From: Sclerodactyla briareus
Taxonomy: Eukaryota; Echinodermata; Holothuroidea; Dendrochirotida; Sclerodactylidae
NCBI GenBank assembly: GCA_026419785.1
Contig: JAODTK010005154.1
Span: forward strand, 62,001-126,000
Direction of reading: 5' to 3'
Length of the DNA stretch: 64,000 nt
Positions 35,715-48,080 of this stretch are shown one piece after another. The position numbers and the translations under genes are program-made. The stretch's first letter is position 1. The number at the start of each line of letters is the position of its first letter. A model generated the notes under the pieces. The model saw only the letters and a program-made list of their open reading frames with translations. It had not been told where the DNA came from and ran no database searches.

Positions 35715-36560
35715 AAACATCTACAATGGCTAAGGTACAGAGATGACATACTTATGTTGTACAGTCAGGACTCGAAGATGAACGGAACTCCATGGTGGAA
35801 ACGTATTAAAGTACTACACCCACCCTACATGGTTCACGGCAGACAATTTCTGATACTGAAGTCCACATACCTCGATCTAACAATTTTCAAGGGAGACACA
35901 TTCCCGTCAAAAACGGCTTTCCAGAACAGAATCTATACAAGCACACTGCAACCTACACAATATGTAGAGATAGGCAATTCAGCTCATACCAAGCCACTCT
36001 CAATGGCTTCATCAAAGGGGAAGTCCTAAGGGTATGCAAGCCATGCAACAATGAGGCAGACAGCGCTGACTTCATCGAGAAAAAAACCAATTTTCACAGA
36101 AAAAACTTTTGTCCGTAACTACACGAAAAGAGAGGTGGTATCCGTGTACAATGCTATCAAGCATGAGGACCGCGACAAATATGCGGACGCCCGCAGCAAA
36201 CAAACGGCACTGCACACAAATCAGAACCACCACTGGTGTTCAAAACCAACATACACCCCCTGTCAAAATCCAGGACCTAAAAGAGGCCTCAACTAAGCAT
36301 TGGCACTTGCTTAAAACGGGCACCCAGAACCTTCGCAACTGTTTCCCCAAAGCAACAATAAGTTGCCTACAAAGGGCACAAAATCAAGAGATTTGCTATT
36401 AAGTTAAATCCACATTTCCACACGGGCATGCACACGAACAAAGAGAAAGCGAAGACGATACTCTGCTCGATGAGTATCGCAGCACTTAGTAAAACAAAAA
36501 TACTCAAAGTTGTACCATAAAAACAGAGACACCTCCGCAAACGATAACACTGATGAAGCC
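35715..36560 (+). pseudogene. Reverse transcriptase, palm part 2 and thumb (Penelope-type, broken)
   Basis: The segment opens with QWLRYRDDILMLYS, the catalytic two-Asp block, at 35724-35765. It continues with YLDLTIFKG at 35868 and GFIKGEVLR at 36005. RNYTKREVVSVYNAIK follows near 36115 and KHWHLLKTGTQNLRNCFPKA near 36295. Last comes a YKGHKIK-like block near 36368. The order matches the C-terminal half of Penelope-like RTs (RY-DDI, FLDLTI, F-KGE-LR, RGY, HW-L, Y-KG-NL-D-LV). At least four frame changes occur. No GIY-YIG domain is visible between its end and the right inverted repeat. Confidence 0.8.
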
Positions 36561-37274
36561 CCAAAAAAATAATCCGCGACGGCAGAAACTATAGTCTGGT
36601 TTTTCAAATCTCAAGCCAACCGAGCTCACTCACGTCACATACTGCTCATAACTGCCTAACTCCACCAGAGAGGGGAAGTGGATCACGGCACGCATGTGGG
36701 ACCTGGCGAGAATGTCTTCTCGCGATATTTCGACACTAGGGTGACTCGATTCCGCTCGATATTCATTGTGCCGATATATCGTGTCGATACCTTGTCGCGT
36801 CAAGGACGTATTTCGTCGGGCGTCCTAAGAGAGCGTCGCTACCGTCTCACTCGCTTTCATACCTCGTCATATCAGTCCCGAGTTAAAAAAAAAAAAAAAG
36901 TAAACAAGGTGAACATTGTACAAAATAGGGGGTTATATACCCGCCCGGTTTTAATTTGAACCCAATTTCACGACGGACGTCAAGTGGGGCAAACGATGTT
37001 GGCATACCTTGAACTTACCACAGGCGTTTTCAACCCAAACCCCCAAAAGCTCAACAAAAATGGTCAAAAATGTTCGAATCGGCGGTCACTGTATACAAAT
37101 ACATTGATCTTTGCCAGAAGATACGATACAACTCTAAAGCGTTTTTTGCATCAATTGTCCAACTCACAGCTTACAAGTCTCGAGCCAAGTGATCAAATGT
37201 TTAGTCGGCTATATTTTGCCTGTTAACAATATCATGAAGGACCGCCGTTGATCAACAGGCGCATGGACCTCCTG

Positions 37275-38390
37275 AATGCAAACCTACTATGTGGTAGACT
37301 TACTCAAAGTCACACTGTTCGACTTGGTAGTTAGCCATTTAGTTCAAGACGTTTTGGCAAACACCCCCGCGACTCAACTTCCAAACGGCAATCCCACCCG
37401 CCACCCCCCCTCTAGCCGCCGAATTTATAAAGCGGTTTTTACCCAGGCAGCCAGGCCCAAAATCCGCCTGAGTCGGATCCCAGGATCTCAGTAGCCTCCC
37501 ATAACGATCAAGTCCTGTTCGCCGGCAAAGCCGCAACACTAGATGGTGACCGTCAACCCCCCCCCCCCCCCCCCTTATTAACTATTACTGTTTCAACTAG
37601 TTACCTTACGAGCTACCCTAGGATAGCTGTAGGGGTGGAGATATTGTGTGGCGTCTGGCGCACCCACCCACCACTTAAAATTGTCTGTCATTGGTCATTT
37701 GTGATAGTGGTTAGTGTCCAAGACATTTTTTCTACTTCGTCCAAAACTGGTTACCTACGAGCTCCCCAACTAGGTTAGCTGAAAGGGTGGGGATATTGTA
37801 TGGCCTCTGGCGCACCCAACCCACCACATAAAATGTATGTCATTGGTCATTTGTGATAGCGGGTAGTGTCACGTCGTCACGATCATTTTCTACTTTGTTT
37901 CAACCTGGTTTCCTCACGAGCTAACCTAGGTTGGCTGTAGGGGTGGGGATATGTGTATGGCGTCTGGAGCACCCAACCCACCAACATAAAATGTCTGTCA
38001 TTGGGTATTTTGTGATAGCTGGGAGTGTCACAAACATTTTCCACTTTGGTCCAACTAGTTACCTCATGAGCAAAGCTAGCTCATTTTTTGTGCCCCCAGT
38101 TATTGGCGTGCTGGCGGGCCCACACCACCAACTAAATAGTCTGTCACGGTCAGTCATGTTTCATGGGATTAAATGCTGGACATTTTTGCCCTCCGTTAGA
38201 TTTCCCTCGGTTACCTCGGGAGCTATGCTAGCCTAATTTTTGGGCCCTTTTGTTTTTGGCCCTCATTACCACACCCACCAGAAGGTTTGGTGCCAGAGAC
38301 CATTTCCTTGCAAGAGCCATAGCTTTTGTCACTGCTGTATGGGTCACAATTGGTTACCTCTCCAGCCAGGCTGACCCCCCTGGGCTACCG
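37275..38390 (-). repeat. Right inverted repeat with about 150-bp subrepeats
   Basis: This is the reverse complement of the left arm. GGCGTCTGG-like words recur at 37650, 37802, 37959 and 38105. The inner part includes GATGGTGACCGTCAACC next to a poly-C tract (37555-37574) and CCGGCAAAGC. The outer part (38280-38385) includes CCACCAGAAGGTTT, TTTTGTCACTGCTGTATGG and GGTTACCTCTCCAGC, matching 27366-27465 inverted. Similarity stops near 38390, which sets the outer edge. Confidence 0.85.
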
Positions 38391-38399
38391 CTTAACATG

Positions 38400-40190
38400 C
38401 TGTGGGGGGGGGGGGGCGGGGATCTAGAGTCGTATTTCACCATCATTGATTGGTGCCACCATTATGGTAAACCAACAGAACAAGGTGGTTGGCAACAACC
38501 AAAGCCACTCACTGCGTAAACGCAACCAGTACCAGTCCAAAGGTATACTGCTGAATATTCTCAACACCCCCCGGTCATCACGGTTGTAAACCTTTCACAC
38601 TGATGTCAACCCTTTTAAATTGCCCTATTATGACCGCATGCATAACAGAAGCGTCCTCACGTGATGAGGCTGCTCCAGTAACGAACCACAACCACCCAAC
38701 AGGTTTTATGACGGCGAACCGGGCTTGTTTCCACCCTATGGCGAAGAAGAACCACGTATTGTCTCCTCATATAAAGAAAAAAAAAATCGGTCAGGGTATC
38801 TGGAAAGCATATAGTCACAGCACACTAGTCACAGCAAGTTGAACGTTTTTTGTAGGTTTTGACTGTAACGCCTTTTTTCGAACCAGTCCCGCCGACGGCC
38901 TTGTATTAACTGTTGTAGAAATCTACTCGTTTATCCTCCTCTTATGTTCAAGCATTACGCGCTGTATAGTACGCAGAAGTTCCATTGGACAATGGAACCC
39001 TAGCTGACCCGAATCAAACTCAGAGTGGCCCCCTGCCGCTGTTACTGACGCAACTGATCCCAGTACAGTTAGTAGGTTTTACGAGAGCAGAAGAAATCAA
39101 TAAAGGGAAAAAGATAGGATTTTTGTGAAATACAGCTGTATTTTTACAGATGCCCGAGTTAGTACTTAGCAGCAGGCCCTGACCAGGGATTTGAGGCCTG
39201 GGCTATTAATATGTGATTGGAAAATATCGTTGCCAGATGTATTCTGGTCACCTCCGAGACACGAGTGATTATTTGACCGATGTTCAACCAGCAAAGTGGC
39301 CTAAATCAGTTAAATTATGATATTAATTCGGTTTCGAGGCTCTGTTCCTCCGGTATAGCAATCTGGTATTGCGTCGATGCAGACTGCCGTTATTTAGAAG
39401 AGTCCGTTAATATGATAGTTGACTGCGAATAGGCGTGAATTTCGGTATGGCCAGATGGTTGTAGATTCATTTAGCGATTGCTCACTTTTGAGTGGTATAG
39501 GCTTGATGCGCTATATCCTCTTCTGTACTTAGCAATCCCGCCACAGGAACAATGCGTCATTCAACAGTTCAACATGCACGTCGCACGGAAGTCCCAAGAA
39601 GCAAATCGCAGAGACAAATTTTGGTAGTCAAATACGTCATCGCACCAGGAATCACCTTACCCTCAACACTTCCAAAACTGTCTCACGTTTTCGTTTTTTC
39701 CGACAAGCGAATAGGGCATACCCTATTTCTATATTATTAGTTTCTGGTTTGGTTATGGAACTGGCTCGAGGTGAGACGGTTGACGTCGTTAGTCAATTTT
39801 ACTATCATTCAGTGAACAACAATAATATGATGGACATCTGATAAAAAGCGTTGATGTAAGGTTATTGCGCCGTTTCCATGAACTCTGCCTGCCGCTGTGG
39901 AAGCGAGCAGTGACAGTTCAGCAGTTTGAGATACCGCAATGCCCCAGCACCAAGTTGACTCCGAACACAAAAGTCATAAAACATGTTGACCAGCCTGTGC
40001 ATCTATCAGGGTCTATGGGCGAGTCTGAAATCCATGCAGGATAGTTTCGATTCCGAGACGGAGTCGTCTCAGTATGTGAGTGCTGAAGCATACGCCCTTC
40101 CACGGAAGAGAACCAGGATCGATCGATTTGTGACCAGACAACCACCCCCCTTCCCCCCGGATGCACGGCATAGTCGAGTTCAAGCGAAAA
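38400..40190. other. No recognised gene
   Basis: This lies just outside the inverted repeat and starts with a poly-G tract at 38404. Short open frames only. I see nothing I can name. Confidence 0.5.
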
Positions 40191-40194
40191 ACTA

Positions 40195-40755
40195 AAAGAG
40201 ACCAAGTGCTATTGGTGGGTCTGGTTATGCGACCGGCCCACTTACTTAAAGGGAGCGGAATTCCCCGGAAGTTGCAAGTCCTGCATTAGTGGAAAAAAAT
40301 AATCAAGGGCATGGTTTTTTCAAAGGAGGGCTACGAAATTAATTCACCGTCTGCAAGATTGAGGTATGAGGGAAAGATAAAAAGGATTAAACTGTTAAAG
40401 CGCCTTGGTCTGATTGAGGGAGCTAAGGTGATCCGGAGGGATTGCATCAGGTTTTCGACAATTTGGTCATGACTTCGATAACCTGATTTTATCCACGTGC
40501 TTTAATCTTTCCATATACACTATAGTTCGAAAGTTGTTTTCTCATTTGCAAAGAGTGGTGGAGGGAGATCCTATGACTTCAGTACTTTCAAGATCAGTCT
40601 TGACATGTTTTTCAGGAATTGTGGGAGAAGTTATTGATCCTGTTTCCTGCTTCTTGGGTGGTTGTGGTTCCAGGGTTGTTCATGAGAAATCATGAGTCCT
40701 TGCCCGATCCTTCTACTAAATAAACTGAACAAACTAAACTAAACTAAATTGAAGA
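40195..40755 (+). repeat. Possible retroelement 3' end with CTAAA-type tail
   Basis: The stretch ends in AAACTGAACAAACTAAACTAAACTAAA-type repeats at 40714-40750, the kind of short tandem tail many LINEs and SINEs leave. The sequence before it is not recognisable as RT, although one frame reads a basic segment ending KRLGLIEGAKVIRRDCIRF. The direction is inferred from the tail only. Confidence 0.3.
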
Positions 40756-40759
40756 TGGA

Positions 40760-43530
40760 AGCGGGAACAATATTGCCTGGTTGAAGAAAAAGTTTGTAAT
40801 CTGTGCTTTGTTCACTTGCTACAAATGTGATCATTAAGCAATTCAAATCAGCAAATATCTGGCAAAATAGTCGAAAAATACTAGTAGTAAACTGAAAATC
40901 CGAAACTTCCTCATTGTGTTTTCCCCTGATTTCACAATTTGAAAATTTTTGCTAATTGTAAGGGAAGGGGAAAACGGGTGTTTCGTACTCCCCCTTAAAG
41001 TGTTAAATCGAACATGTTAACGTCACTTGGAAATTTTCAGAAATCTGACGGAAGGCATAGCACCACACACAACGAGCACACTTTTTTTTCGAGTGCGGAC
41101 ACCTCATGCATCTCATTGGGATCCTCAGCACCGGTGGGCCACCCCCTCCCCCAACAAAACCTTAGGATACCCCCCAGTCGATTACTTCTGAACACACAAT
41201 CGTTAACATAGCAACTGTTGGCAATCACAACGCAATAGTACTGTTGCGGCCATACTGGTTCGACGCTACATATTAGAATATGGATAGAAACTGGTTGTAA
41301 TGTTTTGTAACTTGCTAGGTCTTACGGCGAGGCATGTACAACCCGACTGAGTCGACTTTTGGCATCAGTCGCTCTTCCTACAGCCTAACACTACAAGGAG
41401 AAATGTCCCAACCTGGCTAGGAGGCAATGCCTCTCGGTGATGACGACATGCACACATACACTTTCAAGCCAGGTTTGCTCAGTACCATAGAATTAGTCTC
41501 CGCAGATTTTCTGCAGTTAGAATAACACAAATGATAGGCTGAAACAAATTCACTTCATACAAATACAGTGCTTGGGCTTCAGTCCAGCTCAGCACAGGGA
41601 CACTGTCTCTTCAAATTAGTTACACCTTTTTGCATGCCATGCCTTTTCAGTTAATATTATCGCTCCATACATTCGTCATGCTACGAGTTAACCTCTTGAC
41701 GATTTAAATCAGGTCAACAATGTAACAGACGGGATGAAAACCGGCGAATACATGACAAGGAGAGGCCTCGGGTTATGCTTTACCCGGGCGAGACCACGAT
41801 ACCATTATTGGTCGCAAATGCAAACGGTGGTATGCAACCACGCCCATTTCCACTTTGGACAGACAGGCCCTAGTATTTTCACACTTGTTTAAGAGCCGGT
41901 TCATATGGAACGGACACGTTTGGAAAAGGCCGGCACATCATCATCGTGAGGTAGTTCTGTTAGAATGTGTAGGTGTAAGTTTTGTCGGGAGGAATGGAGA
42001 ACTCCTATCTCAGGGAAGTTTCTGCACGACATGAGTATTGGCTGCTACCTCAAATACTTGAACAAACACGAACTACAAGTGTTAACGACCCATAACTACA
42101 ACAAAATGTGCTTAATATTAAAGTTCCATTCATCATTTATTCATGTCATCCATCCAGCCGCGAAGCTAACCATACTGTATGTAATCTATTGTATTGATTG
42201 ATATGAAAAACTACAATTGAAAAAAAAAATGATAATATAAAACGATAGTATAGGCAAAATGAGTAAATCAATAGTGGAAGAGGTCCCTGTGGCAAACCCC
42301 CCCCCCGAAAATTAGCGGAAGAGCCCTTTAATACGCAGCAGCTCAAAGCAATTTTCGTTGATGTTTTTTTTTTTTTTTTAGGAAGATATCCATATAGATT
42401 CATAGGGTATAATACAAATCCGAGATAAGCATTGGCACATGTGCTTATTTTGCCTAGATTCAGTGTTGGTTTGCTCATTTGGAGTTGTTTTAGCCAATGT
42501 GGAACCAATATTTACTTTATCCACAAACTAAATAGGACATATCCAGATGAATCTCAGCCTAAGCCCCATCTCAGCCTCGGCCTGGGTTCGAAATTTTCCA
42601 CAATTGATAAGGACATGCATGCAACAATGGAATCCTTAGCTGGCCTTTGTTACAGTTAATGAGATTATAATTCTTTGTGTCGAAGGTCATAGGGGTTACA
42701 CTAGCCGTTCGACGTTGCACGAACATGGTGCAAACCAATCTTTCGAACTCCCCGACGGGAAACTAAAAACCCTATACCAGACAAGACTCACGATAACCCA
42801 TACTTAGCAATATAACATCCGAAAATGTGAAATGATTTGGTTGCATTATCAACGAGAGGTGACCGTTGAGAATAGCTGTACTGATAGACTATGTGGGACC
42901 TCTTCTATTCCCCGGATCTGTTCAGTGGTGACAAGGCATCACCAACCTGAAAATTTTAAGAAAAATTAATGGAAAATTTTCCATCTGCTATTTTCAGATT
43001 TGAGGATTCTGTATTTTGTTGGCAGCTTTTCGAGAATCCTTGAGTTCGTCGTGTGCCAGGGGGTCATCAAGCAGTCAATGTGTTTGGTTATCCAAGCCGC
43101 AAAAAACATACCTCGATGACCTATACCTGTTTTATCAGAGCGCTTGACATATGCGTTAATGCACGTCCATCTGTCACTCATCTCCAAACTCCAGGTATTT
43201 TTCCTTTGAGGGGGGGGGACTATGTTAGGCCCATAATCCCGCGCGATGCGTTTATGTGATTTTAAAGTGGCAAGCTTGCAACAACGCCTCGTATTGCCGC
43301 GATCTTGGGAATTAACTTCGTCGCCTGTAAAAGCGGATCGCTATATCACTGCAGGCGTGCCTGCAGTATCGGGGAAGTAACAATACTCCTGTCGCTCGCA
43401 TCACCCTCAATTAGTGAAACCATTGGTACACGAAGTGGGAGGAAACGGGCGTATTCTCGATGGCTAAAAAGGATAACAAATCATGGTATGCTGCAACACT
43501 GAAGATTCGGCATGAGTAGTAAATTGAATA
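40760..43530. other. No recognised gene
   Basis: I see short open frames, poly-T near 42365 and poly-C/poly-G tracts near 42298 and 43210, but no gene or repeat family I can support. Confidence 0.5.
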
Positions 43531-43854
43531 TTGGAAATTGTATCTCCTATTACCCACTGCACGCTTTTTTTTTAAAGATAAAATGTCAGAGAAGGGATTA
43601 TACATAGAAGGATCGTACGATCATGTGGGAAAAGGAAAAGCTATGATCAGTGTGACCCCCCCCCCCCCCCCAAAACGATATCAGCAAGTGCAAGCATCAA
43701 GCCACATCGAATTACACACTAGGTTGCAAGTATTGAAATTCTACTACCATTTTGCCGATTTTCAATCGAGAAAAGGGAGGCACCAGATCCGTCACATCAA
43801 CAACACCATCATTGTCCTCAGCAACTCACGCTGCAAGTAGCAGATTGTAATCAA

Positions 43855-44285
43855 TTATCTGGAACAATATTCTCGGAAGAATGACTCAGAAAAACCGATA
43901 TTCTAGAGACCCAAGATGAGGATGACGATGCCTTGGTCAAGAAACTAGCCGCCGAAAAACTTGACATCACCCTCCGAAAGATCATCGACAGGTCTCATCG
44001 AGTCGTTTGGGCGGAATCAGGGCGATCACCCGATGGAGCCGAGCGATCATTGGGGGAGGTTAGGCTCGTCCAGGACTGAAGTGGAGATTAGATGAAAGAA
44101 AAGAGGAAAAACTGAAATCCACGGCATTGTGATTAGAGAGGACCTGACTACGACAACTTGGTCCTCACTGAAGCGAACAAGAGCTACACAAGGGGAAAAA
44201 AATGTTGGACGTTGATGGACTGATCGTGGCTCTGGTCCAGATGTTTGACGAACGGGACAGCAAGGTAACAACCGCAGTCAGTAAT
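43855..44285 (+). pseudogene. LINE ORF1-like fragment
   Basis: The pieces in order are LEQYSRKND (43859), DEDDDALVKKLAAEKLDITL (43916-43976), DRSHRV (43987), then a weaker IREDLT and a terminal block with DVDGLIVALVQMF. ORF1 proteins of many invertebrate LINEs share the order EQYSRRN, then an acidic block with ALV-KLA, then IDRSHRVG. They go on to an end block with a W-x-x-DG-like motif. Three or more frame changes occur. No endonuclease or RT follows, because a SINE begins 500 bp downstream. The element is truncated. Confidence 0.65.
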
Positions 44286-44829
44286 AGGGAACTGGCCACA
44301 CTGTGGAACCTTTGATTAACCGATACATGGAATATCTGAAACAGCATGAAAACCATTCGAAGTTGACCGGCATTCGCGGAACAAACACTGGATCCCCTGC
44401 AGTCGGGGATGTTGCACGTGACATATCATAGTGAAGAGGAAGGTGACTGTTGACCCACAAAACCATTCTCCGGTAAACTTAATCTGGAACAAACAAAATA
44501 AGGAATATATGAAGGAACTGACCTGAATGACCTATAATGGCATTCTGAATGACTTCTAAATAACCTTCAGAGTAACCAATTTACAGATTTGCATTTCAAG
44601 CATTTCTTAAATCGAAATGACTTTGATGACCTTAAAATGATATTTTCCGTTTGGGACAGCGTCATGCGCTATATTGCCTATACCTATACCTATAAAACCT
44701 ATCCAATAGGCCTACTATAGACCAAATGACTTTGAATTAGCTCGCAAAATATGTCGTTCCCCCATTTACTAAATACATTTTATTTTTATTTACACTCTTT
44801 ATTACTTCGACATTGGCCCTTTTGCCGGA

Positions 44830-45245
44830 CGTTTAAAGTGGTGAAGTAAGGCATCGCCACGCAAGAGGTCCCGGGTTCAATTTCGGGAAAAAAAGAAATA
44901 ACCCCTAAGAGAAGATTGTACTTGTATCTGAGAAGAGCCCATATGCAATATTGGTCTTAGCTTCTGGTTCTGCGGTACGGCAGTGAATTGAAACATTTCT
45001 GGGAATATTTCGTGGGGTACTCGCAATGAGTCCCGTCCGTCAATTGTGAGCACGTCGACACGATTTTTCACCCCCACCTCCAGGTCCCGAGAAAGTGGTC
45101 AGAGTACTCCGAGAAATTGGAGTTTATTTATCGTCCTTCGGATGGGACCGTAAAACTGGTGGTCCCTGCAAGGAGTAGGGTGGGATATGTTACCCCCTAC
45201 CTCGATATAATCTGAGCACATAAGCCTGAGAGCAATCTGCCCCCG
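44830..45245 (+). mobile_element. tRNA-headed SINE with conserved core
   Basis: The head (44835-44890) resembles a tRNA-Gly: GTGGTGAAGT then ATCGCCACGCAAGAGGTCC and a B-box-like GGGTTCAATTTCGGG. Further on, 45133-45165 has TCGTCCTTCGGATGGGACCG and TAAAAC followed by GGTCCC. I associate this core with SINEs of echinoderms and other marine invertebrates, from memory and not from a search. The head lacks an intact acceptor stem, so it is not a working tRNA gene. Confidence 0.65.
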
Positions 45246-45249
45246 CGGT

Positions 45250-47440
45250 GCAATTTACGATCACATGGTCAGGGTTTGTTGATCAGTTGATGAACCTAAT
45301 GTAGCTCCCTGAACACCTGAAATAGCGATCAAACAAGATTCAGTACCACGTCTGGTCTGTTATATTTTCAAATTTAATTTTCAGACAGCACTTTTCTCTT
45401 ATAGTAATTTTTCCATTACCAACCTCTATAATGACTCCAAATTACATATTTTGCATTACACAGGGAATGAGGTCGGAATGTAATGATTGTAGGCTGAACA
45501 TCGAAAATGTCTTTGTGTTGATGAAGTTGTGTTAACTGGTACCTTGGGCTCAACATTGTTTCCTACCAACTGATAGATAACGTCATGCAGAGAGTTAGGA
45601 CGATGTTACCAAAATATGCTTGTGAGGCTTTGCATGCTATCAGCAGATCAGTGTATTAGCCCAACAATGTACCAACTGATTCACAATGTGAAGGTAAAAC
45701 GCTTTATGTTGGCACGACCGGTCCGGGGCCGATCAATGCTGGCTGAGCATTGACCGGAGGACAAACGGTATGGCAACCAATTGAATGCATGTAGTATATT
45801 ATATATTCGAAAAATATTGGCAACCTGGTAATGCTGGGTTGCCGAGCCCACCTCCCTTAAAACCCGAAGGAACCTAATCTATCCGCGACCCAACTACTGA
45901 TGACGTAATGAAGGACTGCCCGCTCACCTGAAAAAAGGGGTATTCGGAAAAAGGAAGGAGAAAGAGGGGGGGGGGGGAGAGAAGAGAAAGAGATGAAATG
46001 AATGCACAGGAAAACAAGGTCGAAGGACACAAATGTCCCCATTTCTGCGCCATTTGAAATTTGGGATTTCCTCCGTGTGTTCCTAACTTAATTTGGGATT
46101 TACCACGTTTCTTTATTCAGATATGTTAGTTTCAAATGGTTTGTTTGATTTTTTCAAAATGGTAGTTAATTTGGGTTCTTCGAATGCGAGTTAGATCGCC
46201 AATCTGACCGACTGTCCAGTTGTTCTCTCTTCCTGCCGGTCTTGGGTCTCCTAAAACCTACACGAGATACAGGTGAACCATGAAGCTAAAACGGTCCCTG
46301 AACTGTTGAATGACAATGCGTTCCTGCTTGTAGACCGTTCCCACTAGCGTACAAAACCGGCAGCTGGACGATCAGTGGTAGAGAATTCATTTAATAGGCC
46401 TATGATAATGGCGTTGTTCAGCGAAAGTTGAACTTTGAGGCAAAAAAAAAAAAGTCAAAGAGACGCAATTCCCCAAGTTTTCAAAATCTGGATCGAGTGC
46501 TCAAAAAAGTGAACAGTGGCAGTTTCATAGTCAGTCTAGCATATTCGCATGATCCGTAACGAAACTCATGCACGTGACATGCAACTTTTTCGGCTGAACT
46601 GATAGGCTGCGGATTTTTCGCGTTTTGCCCATGCCTCAGAAAACGTCAATCATAACCTATTTGAAAAGTTTATGATGTGTGAGAGAAATCTTTTTCACCA
46701 GTTGACAGAGGAGAAAACGGGTGTCGATAATTCCAGCATTGATGAATGCGACGCAGAAACTCTCATCAAGTGCCATTTACAGCCACCGAAGGGGTTCATA
46801 AACCTTGTATAACCCCTCAGGTCCCAACATAAGAAGCAAAGTGACGCCACTGCCAATAGTGCATGGCGCATGGGGGAATTCGGAAGAAAATGTCAAGACC
46901 GTAGGCGGGGGCAAGACGAAGGATTCATTTTTTCCCCGTCATCTGACTGGAGAGGCTGGGGATGAATGAAAACTGTGCACAATGTTCGTTTGTTCTCCGA
47001 AAATTACGGTGCCGTAGTTCATCAAAAAAACTAACATAAAATTCCTCAATTACCACCAAATTATCAATGATGGATTAGGCTAATTTGCACGGTTATCGAG
47101 TGGAGCTGACGGTTCCAGTTTGATTGACCGGAATGATGAATACCGTATTGAGCAATATATGGTCAGGTCTGTACTAGACGTGCGCGCTTACAACTGTGAG
47201 CTGGCTTACTAGTTGCTTCTGTTGTCAAAGAGCTCCTATAAGTGTGATCGAGACTCGTGAATATTTGTCGATCTGTTTCGTTTTTTGGGTTCCTCTAGCA
47301 GCCCAGTGCATTCAATGCTAGACTGGGTTAATAGACAATATCGTCTGGTAGTCACCGAGAATCATTGTGTATTTAATTCAAATGCCGAGAACATCATTAC
47401 TAGCCGAGAGGAACTTACGCAGTTTGAAGAGTCATTCAGC
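45250..47440. other. No recognised gene
   Basis: A small imperfect hairpin (CCGATCAATGCT / AGCATTGACCGG) lies at 45730-45758, with a poly-G tract near 45967 and poly-A near 46442. Nothing coding is recognised. Confidence 0.5.
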
Positions 47441-47574
47441 GTATTAAAGCGCTGTTCATGACTAGTGCGATACGATACGATAACTTATCGGATGGAGTGT
47501 TCACACTAGTGCGATAAAAATGTCGTAAGATAATTTTTTATCGGATCGGTGTCGGCGCCTAACTAACGGAGAAG

Positions 47575-48080
47575 GTGGTGGGAGTTGAGTTCAGAAAAGT
47601 ACACGTTTTCCTTCCTTGTCGCCTCAGGCGGTGGATAGCTTGGTCGGCAGAACTTTCCAGTATCGAGAAATTCAAAGCAATTCAAAGCCTGTGTCTTTTC
47701 CAGTACAGGAAACACCGTTTATCGACCCATTTTGAGCAAATAACAAACAGAGTACAGCATTTTTCTCTGAACGTGGATTCGTCACGCGCAACTGTTTTCT
47801 GGACATCACTCGCCTTCACTCCATACATGAATTTCCCAACGATTCATTTTGCCTGGAACACAATCCCTCATGTGTGCGCATGCCTAGAAGCCACTTAGCC
47901 GCATTCACCCGCCGCTTCCAATCACCCAGCATTCTCCGAGCAAGCGCCAGACTGAGCTATCCCTTCCTCCCTAACTCTGCGAGTCTCACAGGACTGCGCC
48001 AACAACGGCTACGAAGCCGCCCTGGCGGAGGCTCTAACCAAGGGGTCCCCGTGGGGGACAGAACACGGTAGACGGGTCGT
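47575..48080 (+). other. Unrecognised open frames inside the transposon
   Basis: Two overlapping frames, of 107 codons from 47575 and about 65 codons from 47874, directly follow the left inverted repeat. They are Arg-, Phe- and Ser-rich and I do not recognise them. Given their position they could be relics of the element's own protein, but there is no motif evidence. Confidence 0.25.

Larger units (their letters stand above)
27350..38390 (+). mobile_element. Candidate 11-kb retroelement with long inverted repeats and Penelope-type RT
   Basis: The flanks 27350-28965 and 37275-38390 are reverse complements of each other. The coding interior on the + strand, between about 29.96 and 36.6 kb, carries a basic gag-like segment and a reverse transcriptase of the Penelope-like type. 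Motifs seen are KP-DKG, NRSDYQTE, FEFNG-FY, RYRDD, LDLTIFKG, GFIKGE and KHWHLL. The RT is interrupted by about 3.6 kb of other repeats and by several frame changes, so this copy is not active as read. No GIY-YIG endonuclease, integrase, tyrosine recombinase or protease was found. Penelope-like elements can carry inverted flanking copies, but arms of over 1 kb built from subrepeats are unusual. Two overlapping unrelated elements remain possible. Confidence 0.65.

Noticed and set aside
36560..37275. GIY-YIG endonuclease after the RT
   Set aside because: I looked for the GIY and YIG motifs and the usual Cys pairs in all three frames and did not see them.
27350..38390. DIRS-type element
   Set aside because: Inverted arms suggested it, but the RT motifs (KP-DKG, FEFNG, GFIKGE, HWHL) are Penelope-like and no tyrosine recombinase is seen.
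44835..44890. tRNA-Gly gene
   Set aside because: The acceptor stem and D arm do not pair properly and a SINE core follows. Better explained as a SINE head.
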